A stretch of DNA of 49,952 nt from Saprospiraceae bacterium. GTDB taxonomy: Bacteria > Bacteroidota > Bacteroidia > Chitinophagales > Saprospiraceae. This document shows, one piece after another, positions 37,372 to 45,805 of the stretch. The DNA lies in assembly GCA_016714785.1 (NCBI GenBank), contig JADKCC010000008.1:1-49952 (forward strand), in the 5' to 3' direction. The position numbers and the translations under genes are program-made. The notes under the pieces are model-generated. The model searched no databases. It worked only from the letters and a program-made list of their open reading frames with translations, and had not been told where the DNA came from. The first letter of the stretch is position 1; each line of letters begins with the position of its first letter.

Positions 37372-38126
37372 GTTAATGATTTGATGGTAGTAGGGTCAAC
37401 ACCGTTAAATTTGGTAGCATCCCCTTGTTGGATATTATCAATGTACCAAGCAAATTCCAATCCTCCTGCTGGTACTTCCACCTCATAATCATGGGTGGAT
37501 CCCACACATACATTTATTTCTCCCATTATGGGACCTGGCCATGGGGCAATTTCTGGTGGACAAGGTGGAGAAGTAACGGCAATCGTAACTGTACAAGCAG
37601 AATTGCAACAACCATCCACTACTAATGAATATATCTGCCCCACTACCAACCCAGTCATGCTCAAACTAATATTTTGGTTCCAAGGAGGAGAGTTTAAACA
37701 ATCATTAACCTCACATGCCACTGAATTATTTGGGTTTTGCCAATTACATTCAGGAAAGACAGCCAATTGAATACCTCGTGCATTACAAAATCCAGTGGGA
37801 TGATTACAATTAGAAGCATTCACCAACAAATCTATATCTTCACACCATGCTAAAAACCTAAACCAAGTTGGGTTATGGGCTGTAGTTCCAGTTCCGCCCG
37901 CACACATGGGATTACCTGGACCATCTGCTTGATGAAGATAATTAGTCATTTGGTAAGTAAAGCCATTTAAGACATCCATAGAGCATAACAATGGTGAATT
38001 GTTACAATTGCAAGTATTCTGACTACCGTTGGTACAAGGTTGTGGTGGAGCGTTAATTTGCCCATTAATAAAATTGCTATAGTTTATTCCAAATAAAATA
38101 AAAAGTGTAAAAATTATCTTTTGCAT
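37248..38126 (-). CDS. giant T9SS surface adhesin, N-terminal part
   Basis: The true start of the giant gene. MQKIIFTLFILFGINYSNFI is the signal peptide. It is followed by a domain (about 30-190) with CNCNNSPLLCSMDVLNGFTY and WFRFLAWCEDIDLLVNASNC, a module often seen at the N-terminus of long Saprospiraceae surface proteins, and a PKD/Ig-like domain (VEVPAGGLEFAWYIDNIQQG, WNTVGTYQLCVDTRN). The frame goes wrong at about 37303: adding one A to a run of five A (CCAAAAATTG) continues PPKNCITVNV in the next part. Repairing this and the shift near 36125 makes the whole 25844-38126 span exactly 4,095 codons. Confidence 0.87.
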   Translation of the reverse strand: MQKIIFTLFILFGINYSNFINGQINAPPQPCTNGSQNTCNCNNSPLLCSMDVLNGFTYQMTNYLHQADGPGNPMCAGGTGTTAHNPTWFRFLAWCEDIDLLVNASNCNHPTGFCNARGIQLAVFPECNWQNPNNSVACEVNDCLNSPPWNQNISLSMTGLVVGQIYSLVVDGCCNSACTVTIAVTSPPCPPEIAPWPGPIMGEINVCVGSTHDYEVEVPAGGLEFAWYIDNIQQGDATKFNGVDPTTIKSLTWNTVGTYQLCVDTRNVCVLYADNPPKIVSLSMSMKRKLEP

Positions 38127-38593
38127 CAGGATTTTATTTGGTGTTTGATATTGGAATCACAAATTAAAGACTTATTTGTTTAAAAAATAAATTTATAACC
38201 AACTTTTTGACTTATAGATCAAAACTAATATTCCAATCCACACTGATATCACCACCAAAAATAATCATAATAACATCACAATCAAAAAATTATATATCGA
38301 ATGGATAAATGACGATCAGCATCACCTTCCAATTGGTGGACATTATGGTACAAACATTTTCCAACAATAAGTCATTTAGCCGACATTTTGATGGTCCAAA
38401 ACATTGCAATTTATGCACCTTCTATTAGAGTTTATTTATCCTTTCGTTGCTCAAAAAAAATATTTTATAAATATTCTAAAAAAAAATGTATATCATATTG
38501 TTATTTTGATATATCTTTGTATTGATATTGAATTTTGACTCAAACGAGAGTCTTTTTTATTCTTAATTTTTTCTTTTTTTTAATTTTTTTTTA
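38127..38593. other. intergenic region with RRM-gene promoter and U-rich leader
   Basis: No ORF is present. TATCTTTG at 38512-38519 fits the TAnnTTTG box, giving a start near 38525 and a leader of about 70 nt. The leader contains GACTC-AAACGA-GAGTC (38537-38552) followed by TTTTTT and then long T tracts up to the ATG at 38594. The upstream 350 bp are AT-rich and serve the divergent giant gene; no further sites were recognised. Confidence 0.55.
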
Positions 38594-38890
38594 ATGAATA
38601 TTTTTGTTGCTAAACTAAACTACAGAACTACTTCTGAAGCTTTAGAAGAATTATTTGCACAGTATGGCGAAGTTGTATCTGCCAAAGTAATCATGGACAG
38701 AGAAACTGGTAGATCAAAAGGTTTCGCATTCGTAGAAATGGGAAGCGAAGATGCTGGATTAGCTGCTATTGCTGGACTTAATGAGACTGACTTTGAAGGT
38801 CAAACCATCGTTTGTAAAAAAGCAGAACCAAGGCCGGCAAATCCACCAAGAAGAGATAACAATTTTAGACCAAGAGAGCGTAGATATTAA
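38594..38890 (+). CDS. RRM-domain RNA-binding protein
   Basis: A 98-aa protein consisting of one RNA recognition motif (1-77) and a basic Arg/Pro/Asn tail (PRRDNNFRPRERRY). RNP2 is IFVAKL (3-8) and RNP1 is KGFAFVEM (42-49), both with the aromatic residues that stack on RNA bases. Similar small RRM proteins occur in cyanobacteria and Bacteroidota and are often cold-induced. It is a single-gene transcript with its own promoter, a U-rich leader with no Shine-Dalgarno, and a strong terminator. Autoregulation through the leader is possible but unproven. Confidence 0.95.
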   Translation: MNIFVAKLNYRTTSEALEELFAQYGEVVSAKVIMDRETGRSKGFAFVEMGSEDAGLAAIAGLNETDFEGQTIVCKKAEPRPANPPRRDNNFRPRERRY

Positions 38891-38919
38891 GATATAGATT
38901 ATAAAATTGCATCTTTTAC

Positions 38920-38954
38920 AAGGCTTCTCGTTCATTCGAGAAGCCTTTTTTTTT
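38920..38954 (+). terminator. rho-independent terminator of the RRM gene
   Basis: AAGGCTTCTCG and CGAGAAGCCTT form an 11-bp stem with loop TTCATT, followed by a run of T. It starts 30 bp after the RRM stop codon. Confidence 0.92.
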
Positions 38955-39123
38955 ATATTTCAAGTGATTCTATAATATTTAGAAATCATGAAATTTAACC
39001 AAATCTGATGAAAATTCATTTTGCGAAGTCATACAAAAAGGAACCACTGAACTAGAAGCTATATGCTTGTTCCTACCCATGATGAGATGTTAAAATTATT
39101 ATAAATCTACTAAATAATCAATC

Positions 39124-39146
39124 TTATTGCAACAATGTTGCAATAA
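39124..39146. promoter_or_regulatory. 23-bp perfect palindrome, candidate Fur/Zur-family operator
   Basis: TTATTGCAACA-A-TGTTGCAATAA is an exact inverted repeat with 11-bp arms and one central base. It lies in the -33/spacer region of the promoter of the TonB receptor gene, where a bound repressor would block polymerase. AT-rich odd-length dyads of this type are typical of Fur-family metalloregulators. The regulator itself is not in the window and the metal is unknown. Confidence 0.6.
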
Positions 39147-39151
39147 ACAAC

Positions 39152-39159
39152 TACCTTTG
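39152..39159 (+). promoter_or_regulatory. -7 promoter box of the TonB receptor gene
   Basis: TACCTTTG matches TAnnTTTG exactly, with a TTG inside the palindrome about 22 bp upstream as the -33. The ATG is only 5 bp after the box, so the transcript would be leaderless or nearly so. Confidence 0.6.
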
Positions 39160-39163
39160 CACT

Positions 39164-41480
39164 ATGATAACATCACACTCGCGTTATTTTGGATTCATCC
39201 TGTTAGCATTTCTGTACACAAATATTGGAATTAGCCAAACGTGCAATATTAAAATAAAAGGACAAGTGACTGATTTCCATGACCATCATTACTTGGAATA
39301 CGCCACAGTCTATATACAAGAAACAAAAAAGGCATCATCACAGATGAAAAAGGAAATTTTGAATTCAATGAAGTTTGTCCAGGATATTTGCATATTGTGC
39401 TTTCGCATATAGGTTGTGGCTCGAAAACCATTTATGCAAAATTCACCAAAGATACCGTACTCCAAATTATCATGGAACATCATGACGAATTGCTCGATGA
39501 AGTAATTATCCAAGGCCAAGGAAGCCAGTCAAAAACAGGACTATTAAAATCTGTCATCTCTAAAGAAATGATGCTCGAAATGTCTGGCAGCAATCTTAGT
39601 GAAATGCTGGCGGCTATACCTGGCGTCAGCTTGTTAAGATCGGGGCCTAACCTTACCAAACCCATCATACAAGGACTTTATGGCAACAGAATTACCATCT
39701 TAAATCACGGCATCCCTCAAGAAGGTCAACAATGGGGCAATGACCATGCACCTGAAATAGATCCCAATACGTCCGACAAAATATCTATTTATAAAGGAGC
39801 CAGCGCAATAAAATATGGACTTTCTACTTTAGGTGGCTTGGTAGTACTTGAACCCAATGATTTGATTTATGATCCGCACTGGCATGGAGAAGTAAAAGTT
39901 TTGGGGCAAACCAATGGCCGTACTTATGGATTACAAACCGCACTACGTAAATCCACACGATGGGGCAATACCAAGTGGACAGGCAGTTTTGCTAACAGCG
40001 GTGATCGTCATGCTCCAGATTATTTCTCACTAATACAGGAAATAAAGAGCAATCACTTTCTTTGTTATGGAGCAATGACCATGTATCGCGTTCCTATAGA
40101 AAATTTTATTATAGTTTCTACCAAAATGAAATAGGCATACTGCGTGGATCACATATTGGTAACTTAACTGATCTTAAGGAAGCATTTACGCGCGAAGAAC
40201 CATTCTTTACCCAAGATACCTTTGGCTATGCCATCAATGCTCCACGTCAAAATGTCCAACATCACTTAGCAAAATACAGTCATAAATATACTTTTTCGGA
40301 TGCATATAGTCTCAATGTTGATGCGGCGTTGCAAGTAAATCTTCGACAAGAATATGATGTAAGAAGAGGTGGAAGGAGCAACACACCAAGTTTAGATCTT
40401 TCATTATTTAGCCAATTTTATGATATTCAATTGAATCGTAGAACAGAGGATACAAATCTACAACACTCCGTAGGAATACAGTATAAAAATAATAATAACA
40501 CCAATAATCCAGGTACAGGTATTCGACCATTGATCCCAAATTATCTAAATCATCAAATAGCATTGTACGCCATTTTTAAAGAACAATGGCATGCAATACC
40601 CCTAGAGTTTGGATTAAGATCAGAATACAGAAAATATAATATTTATAGAAACGAAACAGCTGGCGGCGATGCACATCATGACTTTTTAAATATTGGAGCC
40701 AATCTAGGTCTAAAGAAACAAATCACTAAGCTCATCAATGCCACTTTGGATATCTCATATACGCAAAGACCTGCAGAGGTCAATGAACTATACAGCAATG
40801 GTTTGCATCAAGGTGTAAGCGGTATAGAAGAAGGAAACACTAAATTAACAAGCGAAAAATCATTTAAAATAGTACATGAATGGAATGGCCACATTAACCA
40901 TCATCATCATATCAATATGGCATTTTTTTACAATAAATTTTGGCAATATATTTACTTGCAGCCTACAGATGAATTACGATTAACCATCAGAGGCGCATTT
41001 CCTGTATTCAGATATGTGGGTGCTGATGTAAATATGGCAGGATTTAGTTTCAAATCCAATTGGAACATAAATCACAAACTGTTGTGGAGCAATGCTATTC
41101 ACTACACGTATGCACAAAACCTGACCTTAGATCAAGGATTAATAAGAATACCACCGCTCAATACGGTGTCAAATATCTCTTATACATTGGGCAAATCCAA
41201 AGCCTACAGCGAAATGAAAATAGGAACAGAATTAAGTTACACGGCAAAACAAACAAGCGTAAATGTTAAAGAAGACTTTTTGTCTCCTCCAGAATCATAT
41301 TTTCTAATCAACGCATTCATCAGAGCCAAATGGAAAACCACCAAACAAAATGACTTAGATTTAATCGTCCGATGTGAAAATTTATTGAACAGTACTTACA
41401 GAGATTATCTCAATCGTTTGAGGTATTTTGCGGATGAGATGGGTAGAAATATTTACGTGAGTATCAACATGAGTTTTTAA
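39164..41480 (+). CDS. TonB-dependent outer-membrane receptor (two frameshifts)
   Basis: Three open pieces (39164-39412, 39388-40134, 40062-41480) make one receptor of 772 aa after adding one A to the run near 39335 and one T near 40025. The signal peptide (FILLAFLYTNIGISQ) is followed by a carboxypeptidase-like regulatory domain (IKGQVTDFHDHHYLEYATVY), a plug (EMLAAIPGVSLLRSGPNLTK, PIIQGLYGNRITILNHGI, ISIYKGASAIKYG) and a beta-barrel that starts before YYSFYQNEIGILRGSHIGNL and ends RNIYVSINMSF. The plug resembles ZnuD-type metal receptors and the barrel has a HINHHHHIN loop. With the operator-like palindrome upstream and the partner lipoprotein downstream, metal uptake, perhaps zinc, is the best guess. 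Confidence 0.85.
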
Positions 41481-41509
41481 TTATTTTTTAATTTTATAAA
41501 TACACAATC

Positions 41510-42073
41510 ATGAAAAAGTTTTTATTTTTTAGTCTTACATTATTAACATTAGGATTAGCGTCTTGTGATAAAGATGAAAATAACACAGACAATGAAGAAG
41601 AATTAATTACCACATTAGTTTACACTTTGACACCCAATTCAGGACAAGAGGTGGTGATGTCATTCAAGGACTTGGATGGCGATGGTGGTAGTGCACCATT
41701 AGTGACAACTTTTGGAAATTTGATTGCCGGACAAACTTACAATGGATCGCTTTCTATCCTAAACGAATCTACCACACCTATTGACAATATCACTACAGAA
41801 ATTGAAGAAGAAGCGCTAGCGCACCAATTTTTCTTCAATGTATCAGGAGATTTAGCCAGTAAGCTTAATATCACTTATGATGACAAAGATAGTGAAAACA
41901 ATCCAATTGGCCTTAAAACAAAAGTCAATGCAACTAGCACTGGTACAGGTAAGCTTAAAGTCACACTGCGCCACGAACCGAACAAAAAAGCAAGCGGTGT
42001 AGCTACAGGAAACATCGCTAATGCAGGAGGAGAGACAGACATTGAAGTAGAATTTAATGTTGAAGTCAAATAG
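41510..42073 (+). CDS. lipoprotein partner of the TonB receptor
   Basis: A 187-aa lipoprotein: MKKFLFFSLTLLTLGLASC has a lipobox with Cys19, then an acidic linker (DKDENNTDNEEE) and a beta-rich domain (VVMSFKDLDGDGGSAPLVTT, ITTEIEEEALAHQFFFNVSG, GKLKVTLRHEPNKK, NAGGETDIEVEFNVEVK). This family is common in Bacteroidota directly after this type of TonB receptor and is sometimes annotated as having a type 1 periplasmic binding fold, without good evidence. It probably captures the ligand at the outer surface. It lies 29 bp after the receptor stop and shares its promoter. Confidence 0.85.
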   Translation: MKKFLFFSLTLLTLGLASCDKDENNTDNEEELITTLVYTLTPNSGQEVVMSFKDLDGDGGSAPLVTTFGNLIAGQTYNGSLSILNESTTPIDNITTEIEEEALAHQFFFNVSGDLASKLNITYDDKDSENNPIGLKTKVNATSTGTGKLKVTLRHEPNKKASGVATGNIANAGGETDIEVEFNVEVK

Positions 42074-42127
42074 CAATTTTTTAACTAGATCTAGTTAAAA
42101 AGATACAATTTAAATGCAAACCATAAA

Positions 42128-42170
42128 AAAAAAGCATCCTTAGTAATTTGATACTAAGGATGCTTTTTTA
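42128..42170. terminator. bidirectional terminator
   Basis: AGCATCCTTAGTA and TACTAAGGATGCT form a 13-bp perfect stem with loop ATTTGA, flanked by an A run on the left and a T run on the right. It serves both the lipoprotein gene and the convergent OmpA-like gene. Confidence 0.95.
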
Positions 42171-42195
42171 TATTTTGCTAATACCTAAACACTAT

Positions 42196-42840
42196 CTATT
42201 GTCTAGGCACTAAATTAAACTCTACTCTTCTATTGAGTGATCTACCCTTTTCATTCTCATTGGTAGATATAGGTCTAGACTCCCCAAAACCAGTGTGATT
42301 AAGCCTTGTCGCAGAAACTCCTTTCTTCACTAAATAGTCATGGCATGCTTTGGCTCTTCTTTCAGAAAGTGACTGGTTGGCAGTAGCACTTCCTGTATTG
42401 TCTGTGTGCCCACTTATGTTCATATTAAAATCTGGATATCTACTCATGATATCCGCTATCTGATTGAGTACATCATTGGACTCTGCTTTAAGTACAGCAC
42501 TACCGGTCTGAAATTGCACCGCTTGCATGGCGACTTCTAGGGTCTTTTTATCTTCTTTTTTGATTTCAGGACAACCCTCATTTGCTACGGTACCTGCCAC
42601 ATTAGGACATTTATCGCGGCTATCATCGATGCCATCACCATCTGTATCAGGGCAGCCATAATAAATACGCAAACCAGGTTTATTAGGGCATTTATCCTCA
42701 AAATCTGCAATACCATCACTATCACTATCAGGGCATCCCATAGTAGCTAAACTACCCTTTTCATTCGGACATTTATCATTTGTATCTGGCACACCATCAC
42801 TGTCAGTATCTATAGCTACCACTACTTTCTCCTGGACAAC
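42196..42840 (-). CDS. OmpA/thrombospondin-type-3 outer-membrane protein, C-terminal part
   Basis: This frame holds the last TSP3 calcium-binding repeats (DTDSDGVPDTNDKCPN, DSDGIADFEDKCPN, DTDGDGIDDSRDKCPN) and a complete OmpA C-terminal peptidoglycan-binding domain: NISGHTDNTGSATANQSLSE, RRAKACHDYLVKKGVSATRL and GFGESRPISTNEN, ending RSLNRRVEFNLVPRQ. It tethers the outer membrane to the cell wall. It is joined to the N-terminal part through two further indels near 42840 and 42870, in the stretch CPNVAGTKSNKGCPG that is out of frame here. Confidence 0.9.
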   Translation of the reverse strand, partial: VVQEKVVVAIDTDSDGVPDTNDKCPNEKGSLATMGCPDSDSDGIADFEDKCPNKPGLRIYYGCPDTDGDGIDDSRDKCPNVAGTVANEGCPEIKKEDKKTLEVAMQAVQFQTGSAVLKAESNDVLNQIADIMSRYPDFNMNISGHTDNTGSATANQSLSERRAKACHDYLVKKGVSATRLNHTGFGESRPISTNENEKGRSLNRRVEFNLVPRQ

Positions 42841-43006
42841 CTTTATTACTTTTTGTGCCTGCTACATTAGGGACATTCGTCTTCATTATCTGAAATACCA
42901 TCACTATCCGTATCAGGACAACCTGCAAATTCTTTTAAGCCTGCAGACTCTGGACATTTGTCTAAATAATCAGCTATGCCATCACTATCTTTATCCGGAC
43001 AACCAT

Positions 43007-43660
43007 TTAACTCTTTGGCACCAAAAGCATTAGGACATAAATCTTGATCGTCAGGTAAACTACATCATTGTCACTATCTTTGATCATTTCAGCTTTTGGC
43101 ATATCATCTTCTGCTTTACCAATAAGATAAGTAAACCCTACACCCTGTTGCAAATTATTTCTTCCTTTTGATAGGGAATAGCTAAACTCAGATTGGATAT
43201 TAACAAACGCATTGGGTGCTAACTTAAAATAAAATCCTAGTCCAACTGGAATTTGAACATTGAAATCACCTTCCTTTTCATATACACCACCTACACCAGC
43301 AAGTACGTAAGGTATGATGTTTCTTCCAGCTTCATTAAATTGATATTGGAATTGTGCATCAAGACTTGCTATACGTTTTTTTAGACAACTGATGGAATCT
43401 ATGTGTGTATCAACAATACCATACCTAAACGGCAAATTCAATGCTACTTTATCATTCAGCATCCTCTGATAACCAATCTCAAAGCCATGTCTATAATCTT
43501 TAAATTTAGAAAAACTACCTCCATTTTGAGATTGATAATCCAAAAAAAGTTTCTTAAAAACAATACCAGACTTTAATTGTGGGTTTTGTGCTGACCCGAT
43601 GTTAAAAGCTAACATCAAAACTAAAATTACTTTAAACAAATTTCTCATAATCTGAAACAT
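43007..43660 (-). CDS. OmpA/thrombospondin-type-3 outer-membrane protein, N-terminal part
   Basis: The start of the same gene. MRNLFKVILVLMLAFNIGSAQ is the signal peptide, perhaps starting at the internal Met5 of the longest reading. It is followed by an eight-strand OmpA-like barrel (FEIGYQRMLNDKVALNLPFR, YVLAGVGGVYEKEGDFNVQI, FVNIQSEFSYSL, GVGFTYLIGK). The frame shifts near 43053; restoring one T (CCTGAC to CCTTGAC) gives DDQDLCPNAFGAKELNGCPD and TSP3 repeats continuing to the C-terminal part. The full span 42196-43660 becomes about 489 codons once the three indels are repaired. Confidence 0.87.
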   Translation of the reverse strand: MFQIMRNLFKVILVLMLAFNIGSAQNPQLKSGIVFKKLFLDYQSQNGGSFSKFKDYRHGFEIGYQRMLNDKVALNLPFRYGIVDTHIDSISCLKKRIASLDAQFQYQFNEAGRNIIPYVLAGVGGVYEKEGDFNVQIPVGLGFYFKLAPNAFVNIQSEFSYSLSKGRNNLQQGVGFTYLIGKAEDDMPKAEMIKDSDNDVVYLTIKIYVLMLLVPKS

Positions 43661-43686
43661 GAATTTTGAAATCCTTAAATATGTGG

Positions 43687-43694
43687 CAAAAATA
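43687..43694 (-). promoter_or_regulatory. -7 promoter box of the OmpA-like gene
   Basis: On the minus strand TATTTTTG matches TAnnTTTG, about 27 bp before the start codon at 43660. Confidence 0.45.
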
Positions 43695-44080
43695 CATAAT
43701 ATTTTATTATAATATATAATTATACTAATAAATATTGAACCTTGCTTATAAATTTACCAATTAAATACCTTAATCTTAAAATCGTATGCTAGAATTTTGC
43801 GCTATAAAGATGGGTAGTGCACTATTTTAAAGGGCATTTTGCCAAACAAATTAGTTGATTTGAACTAACCATGCTAATGAATGTAAAAATCTGTCAAAAG
43901 ATTTATTACACATTTATTAAAGCTAAATGAAAACTATTGCAGTAATATCTAAAGGGAAATTTTATTAAAAAATGGAAACATTGGGATTTCCAAATGCAAA
44001 TATAATGTATTTTTTTAATTAAACAAACAAAAGTGAACTTATATCTCTTAGTAGTAAGAAGACCAAGTACTCAAAAATGT
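43695..44080. other. AT-rich intergenic stretch, no gene
   Basis: About 390 bp without an ORF, RNA or clear repeat. It separates the OmpA-like gene from the NadR-like gene; both are on the minus strand, so it should contain the terminator of the latter, but no strong hairpin with a T run was identified. Confidence 0.45.
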
Positions 44081-44584
44081 TCACATCTGGTTCAATTTTT
44101 CTAAAATAGATGTTTGCCTTTGCTCAAGACTACCTGATATCAATATATACATTTTGGATGCTTCCTCAAGAAAACTAATATACTTCAATAAGAGACGATC
44201 TCTATCTAAAGGATTCTCCCTCAAAGCATCCGCTTCCCAAGGTATGTCAGCTGTACATAAAAAGTACATATCTGCTTTAGATGCAATCCACCATTGGTAT
44301 AAATCAGCATCATACTTACCATATTTCTCTTCTTGCCATATCAAGATGGTTAGGAGGTCAGTGTCACACACTATATTTTGTGCATCACGTTCTGCCATAC
44401 GCTCTTCCCAATCCTGTAAAAGTCCAATAGTTCTAACATCATTTTGATCATAATGACCACTAGTATCCACTAAGTATTGTCTTGCATACTCAGGTACCAA
44501 CCTATACCCAGCATAGACACTAAACCACTCAGAAAGTGTAGTCTTACCTGTGGATTCAGGCCCAGTAAATACGATCTTTCCCAT
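44081..44584 (-). CDS. NadR-like P-loop kinase
   Basis: A 167-aa P-loop NTPase similar to the nicotinamide-riboside kinase domain of NadR, which phosphorylates nicotinamide riboside in NAD salvage. The Walker A motif is GPESTGKT (8-15); PEYARQYL and CDTDLLTILIWQEEKYG, where the aspartates are expected to bind substrate and magnesium, are typical of the family. The NadR adenylyltransferase and HTH domains are absent, as in many Bacteroidota where the kinase stands alone. The start overlaps the stop of the upstream small gene (TAATG), so the two are coupled. Confidence 0.85.
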   Translation of the reverse strand: MGKIVFTGPESTGKTTLSEWFSVYAGYRLVPEYARQYLVDTSGHYDQNDVRTIGLLQDWEERMAERDAQNIVCDTDLLTILIWQEEKYGKYDADLYQWWIASKADMYFLCTADIPWEADALRENPLDRDRLLLKYISFLEEASKMYILISGSLEQRQTSILEKLNQM

Positions 44585-44756
44585 TAACCTTGGAGTGGCA
44601 GAGATTCAATCTTGCGCATTAATTCTGCTGCTTCAGCCGTTTTAGCGTCACTCGCACTTCGATTAGTTTTGGATAGATGAAATGCTTCTTCCATGAGTTT
44701 TGAATATTGAGCCATCAAGACTTCTCTTTCATTTTTCTTTTGAAAAGACCGAACAT
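44584..44756 (-). pseudogene. Lacal_2735-type small protein (one frameshift)
   Basis: MFGLFKRK begins at 44756, and after adding one A to the run AAAAA near 44731 the frame continues NEREVLMAQYSKLMEEAFHL and SKTNRSASDAKTAEAAELMR, ending KIESLPLQG. The 57-aa result matches the Lacal_2735/DUF6435 family of small Bacteroidota proteins, with a conserved MF-LFK start and a helical hairpin; the function is unknown. Its TAA overlaps the ATG of the NadR-like gene. Without the extra A the frame stops after 13 codons. Confidence 0.72.
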
Positions 44757-44844
44757 ATTAAGCGAATTTAGTCTGCGGATAACATAAAAATGAACAGAAA
44801 GTTCTATTTCATAATAATTGATAACAAAAAAAATTAGAAAAAAC

Positions 44845-44852
44845 TATCTTTG
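44845..44852 (+). promoter_or_regulatory. -7 promoter box of dapB
   Basis: TATCTTTG matches TAnnTTTG and lies 24 bp before the dapB ATG; a TTG at 44818 is a possible -33 with a slightly long spacer. Confidence 0.5.
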
Positions 44853-44875
44853 TACCCAAATTTTTAAAATTCAAT

Positions 44876-45601
44876 ATGAATATAGCACTCATCGGCTACG
44901 GTAAAATGGGCCAAGCCATAGAAGAAATAGCATTGCGCAGAGGACATACGATCACTTGCAAAATCAGTAGCAGAAACCTTCAAGATTTTAATCCTCGAGT
45001 TTTGCAATGGGCGGATGTAGCCATTGAGTTTTCAACTCCTGAATCTGCCTTTGCCAATATCTCTCAATGTCTTCAAATAGGAGTACCAGTCATTTCTGGG
45101 ACTACAGGCTGGCTCAATCGTAAAGAAGAAATTGACGCATTGTGTCAAACTAAAAATGGTGCTTTCCTTTATGCTTCCAATTTTAGTAGAGGTGTCAATA
45201 TCTTTTTTGAAGTCAATAAAAAATTAGCCCAACTCATGAATAAATATGAAATATATGATGTTGGAATCAAAGAAATACACCATACGGAAAAGTTGGATAA
45301 ACCAAGTGGTACTGCCATCACATTAGCCAAAGATATTATCGAAAATGTCGAACGTAAAAAGGTTTGGACCATCACAGCTCCAACTGAAAATAATTCGAGA
45401 AATCTATACATCGCTTCAGAAAGAATAGATCCTGCGCCGGGAACGCACATAGTGACCTATACTTCAGAAATCGACGATATCCAAATAGCCCATACAGCAC
45501 ATTCTCGTACTGGATTTGCCAAAGGAGCAGTCCACGCTGCTGAATGGATTTTTGGCAAACAAGGTGTATTCGAGATGAAAGATGTCTTGGAAATTGGTTA
45601 A
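44876..45601 (+). CDS. dapB: 4-hydroxy-tetrahydrodipicolinate reductase
   Basis: A 241-aa cytosolic enzyme of the lysine and diaminopimelate pathway that reduces hydroxy-tetrahydrodipicolinate with NAD(P)H. GYGKMGQAI (7-15) is the dinucleotide-binding loop, SGTTGW lies near residue 80, and the catalytic signature EIHHTEKLDKPSGTA (133-147) includes His135, His136 and Lys139. RTGFAKGAVHAAEW near the C-terminus corresponds to the tetramer region. The length is normal for Bacteroidota. It has its own promoter and is followed by the dnaG gene after 204 bp containing several short AT repeats. Confidence 0.96.
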   Translation: MNIALIGYGKMGQAIEEIALRRGHTITCKISSRNLQDFNPRVLQWADVAIEFSTPESAFANISQCLQIGVPVISGTTGWLNRKEEIDALCQTKNGAFLYASNFSRGVNIFFEVNKKLAQLMNKYEIYDVGIKEIHHTEKLDKPSGTAITLAKDIIENVERKKVWTITAPTENNSRNLYIASERIDPAPGTHIVTYTSEIDDIQIAHTAHSRTGFAKGAVHAAEWIFGKQGVFEMKDVLEIG

Positions 45602-45805
45602 ATTGCTAATTTGCAAATTTGTTGAATTGCTAATTTAATTTGCAGTAGGATTTCATTCGTTAGATTTGATGGTTTTTTAATTTAATTAATCTAATTTTAC
45701 CCATTCCTGCCTTGCAAGCAGACAGGCTAAATCCTCAAAACCTTTAATAATCTCTGATCACAAAATCACCGATCAATTAGATCACTAGATCACCAGATAA
45801 AAAAT

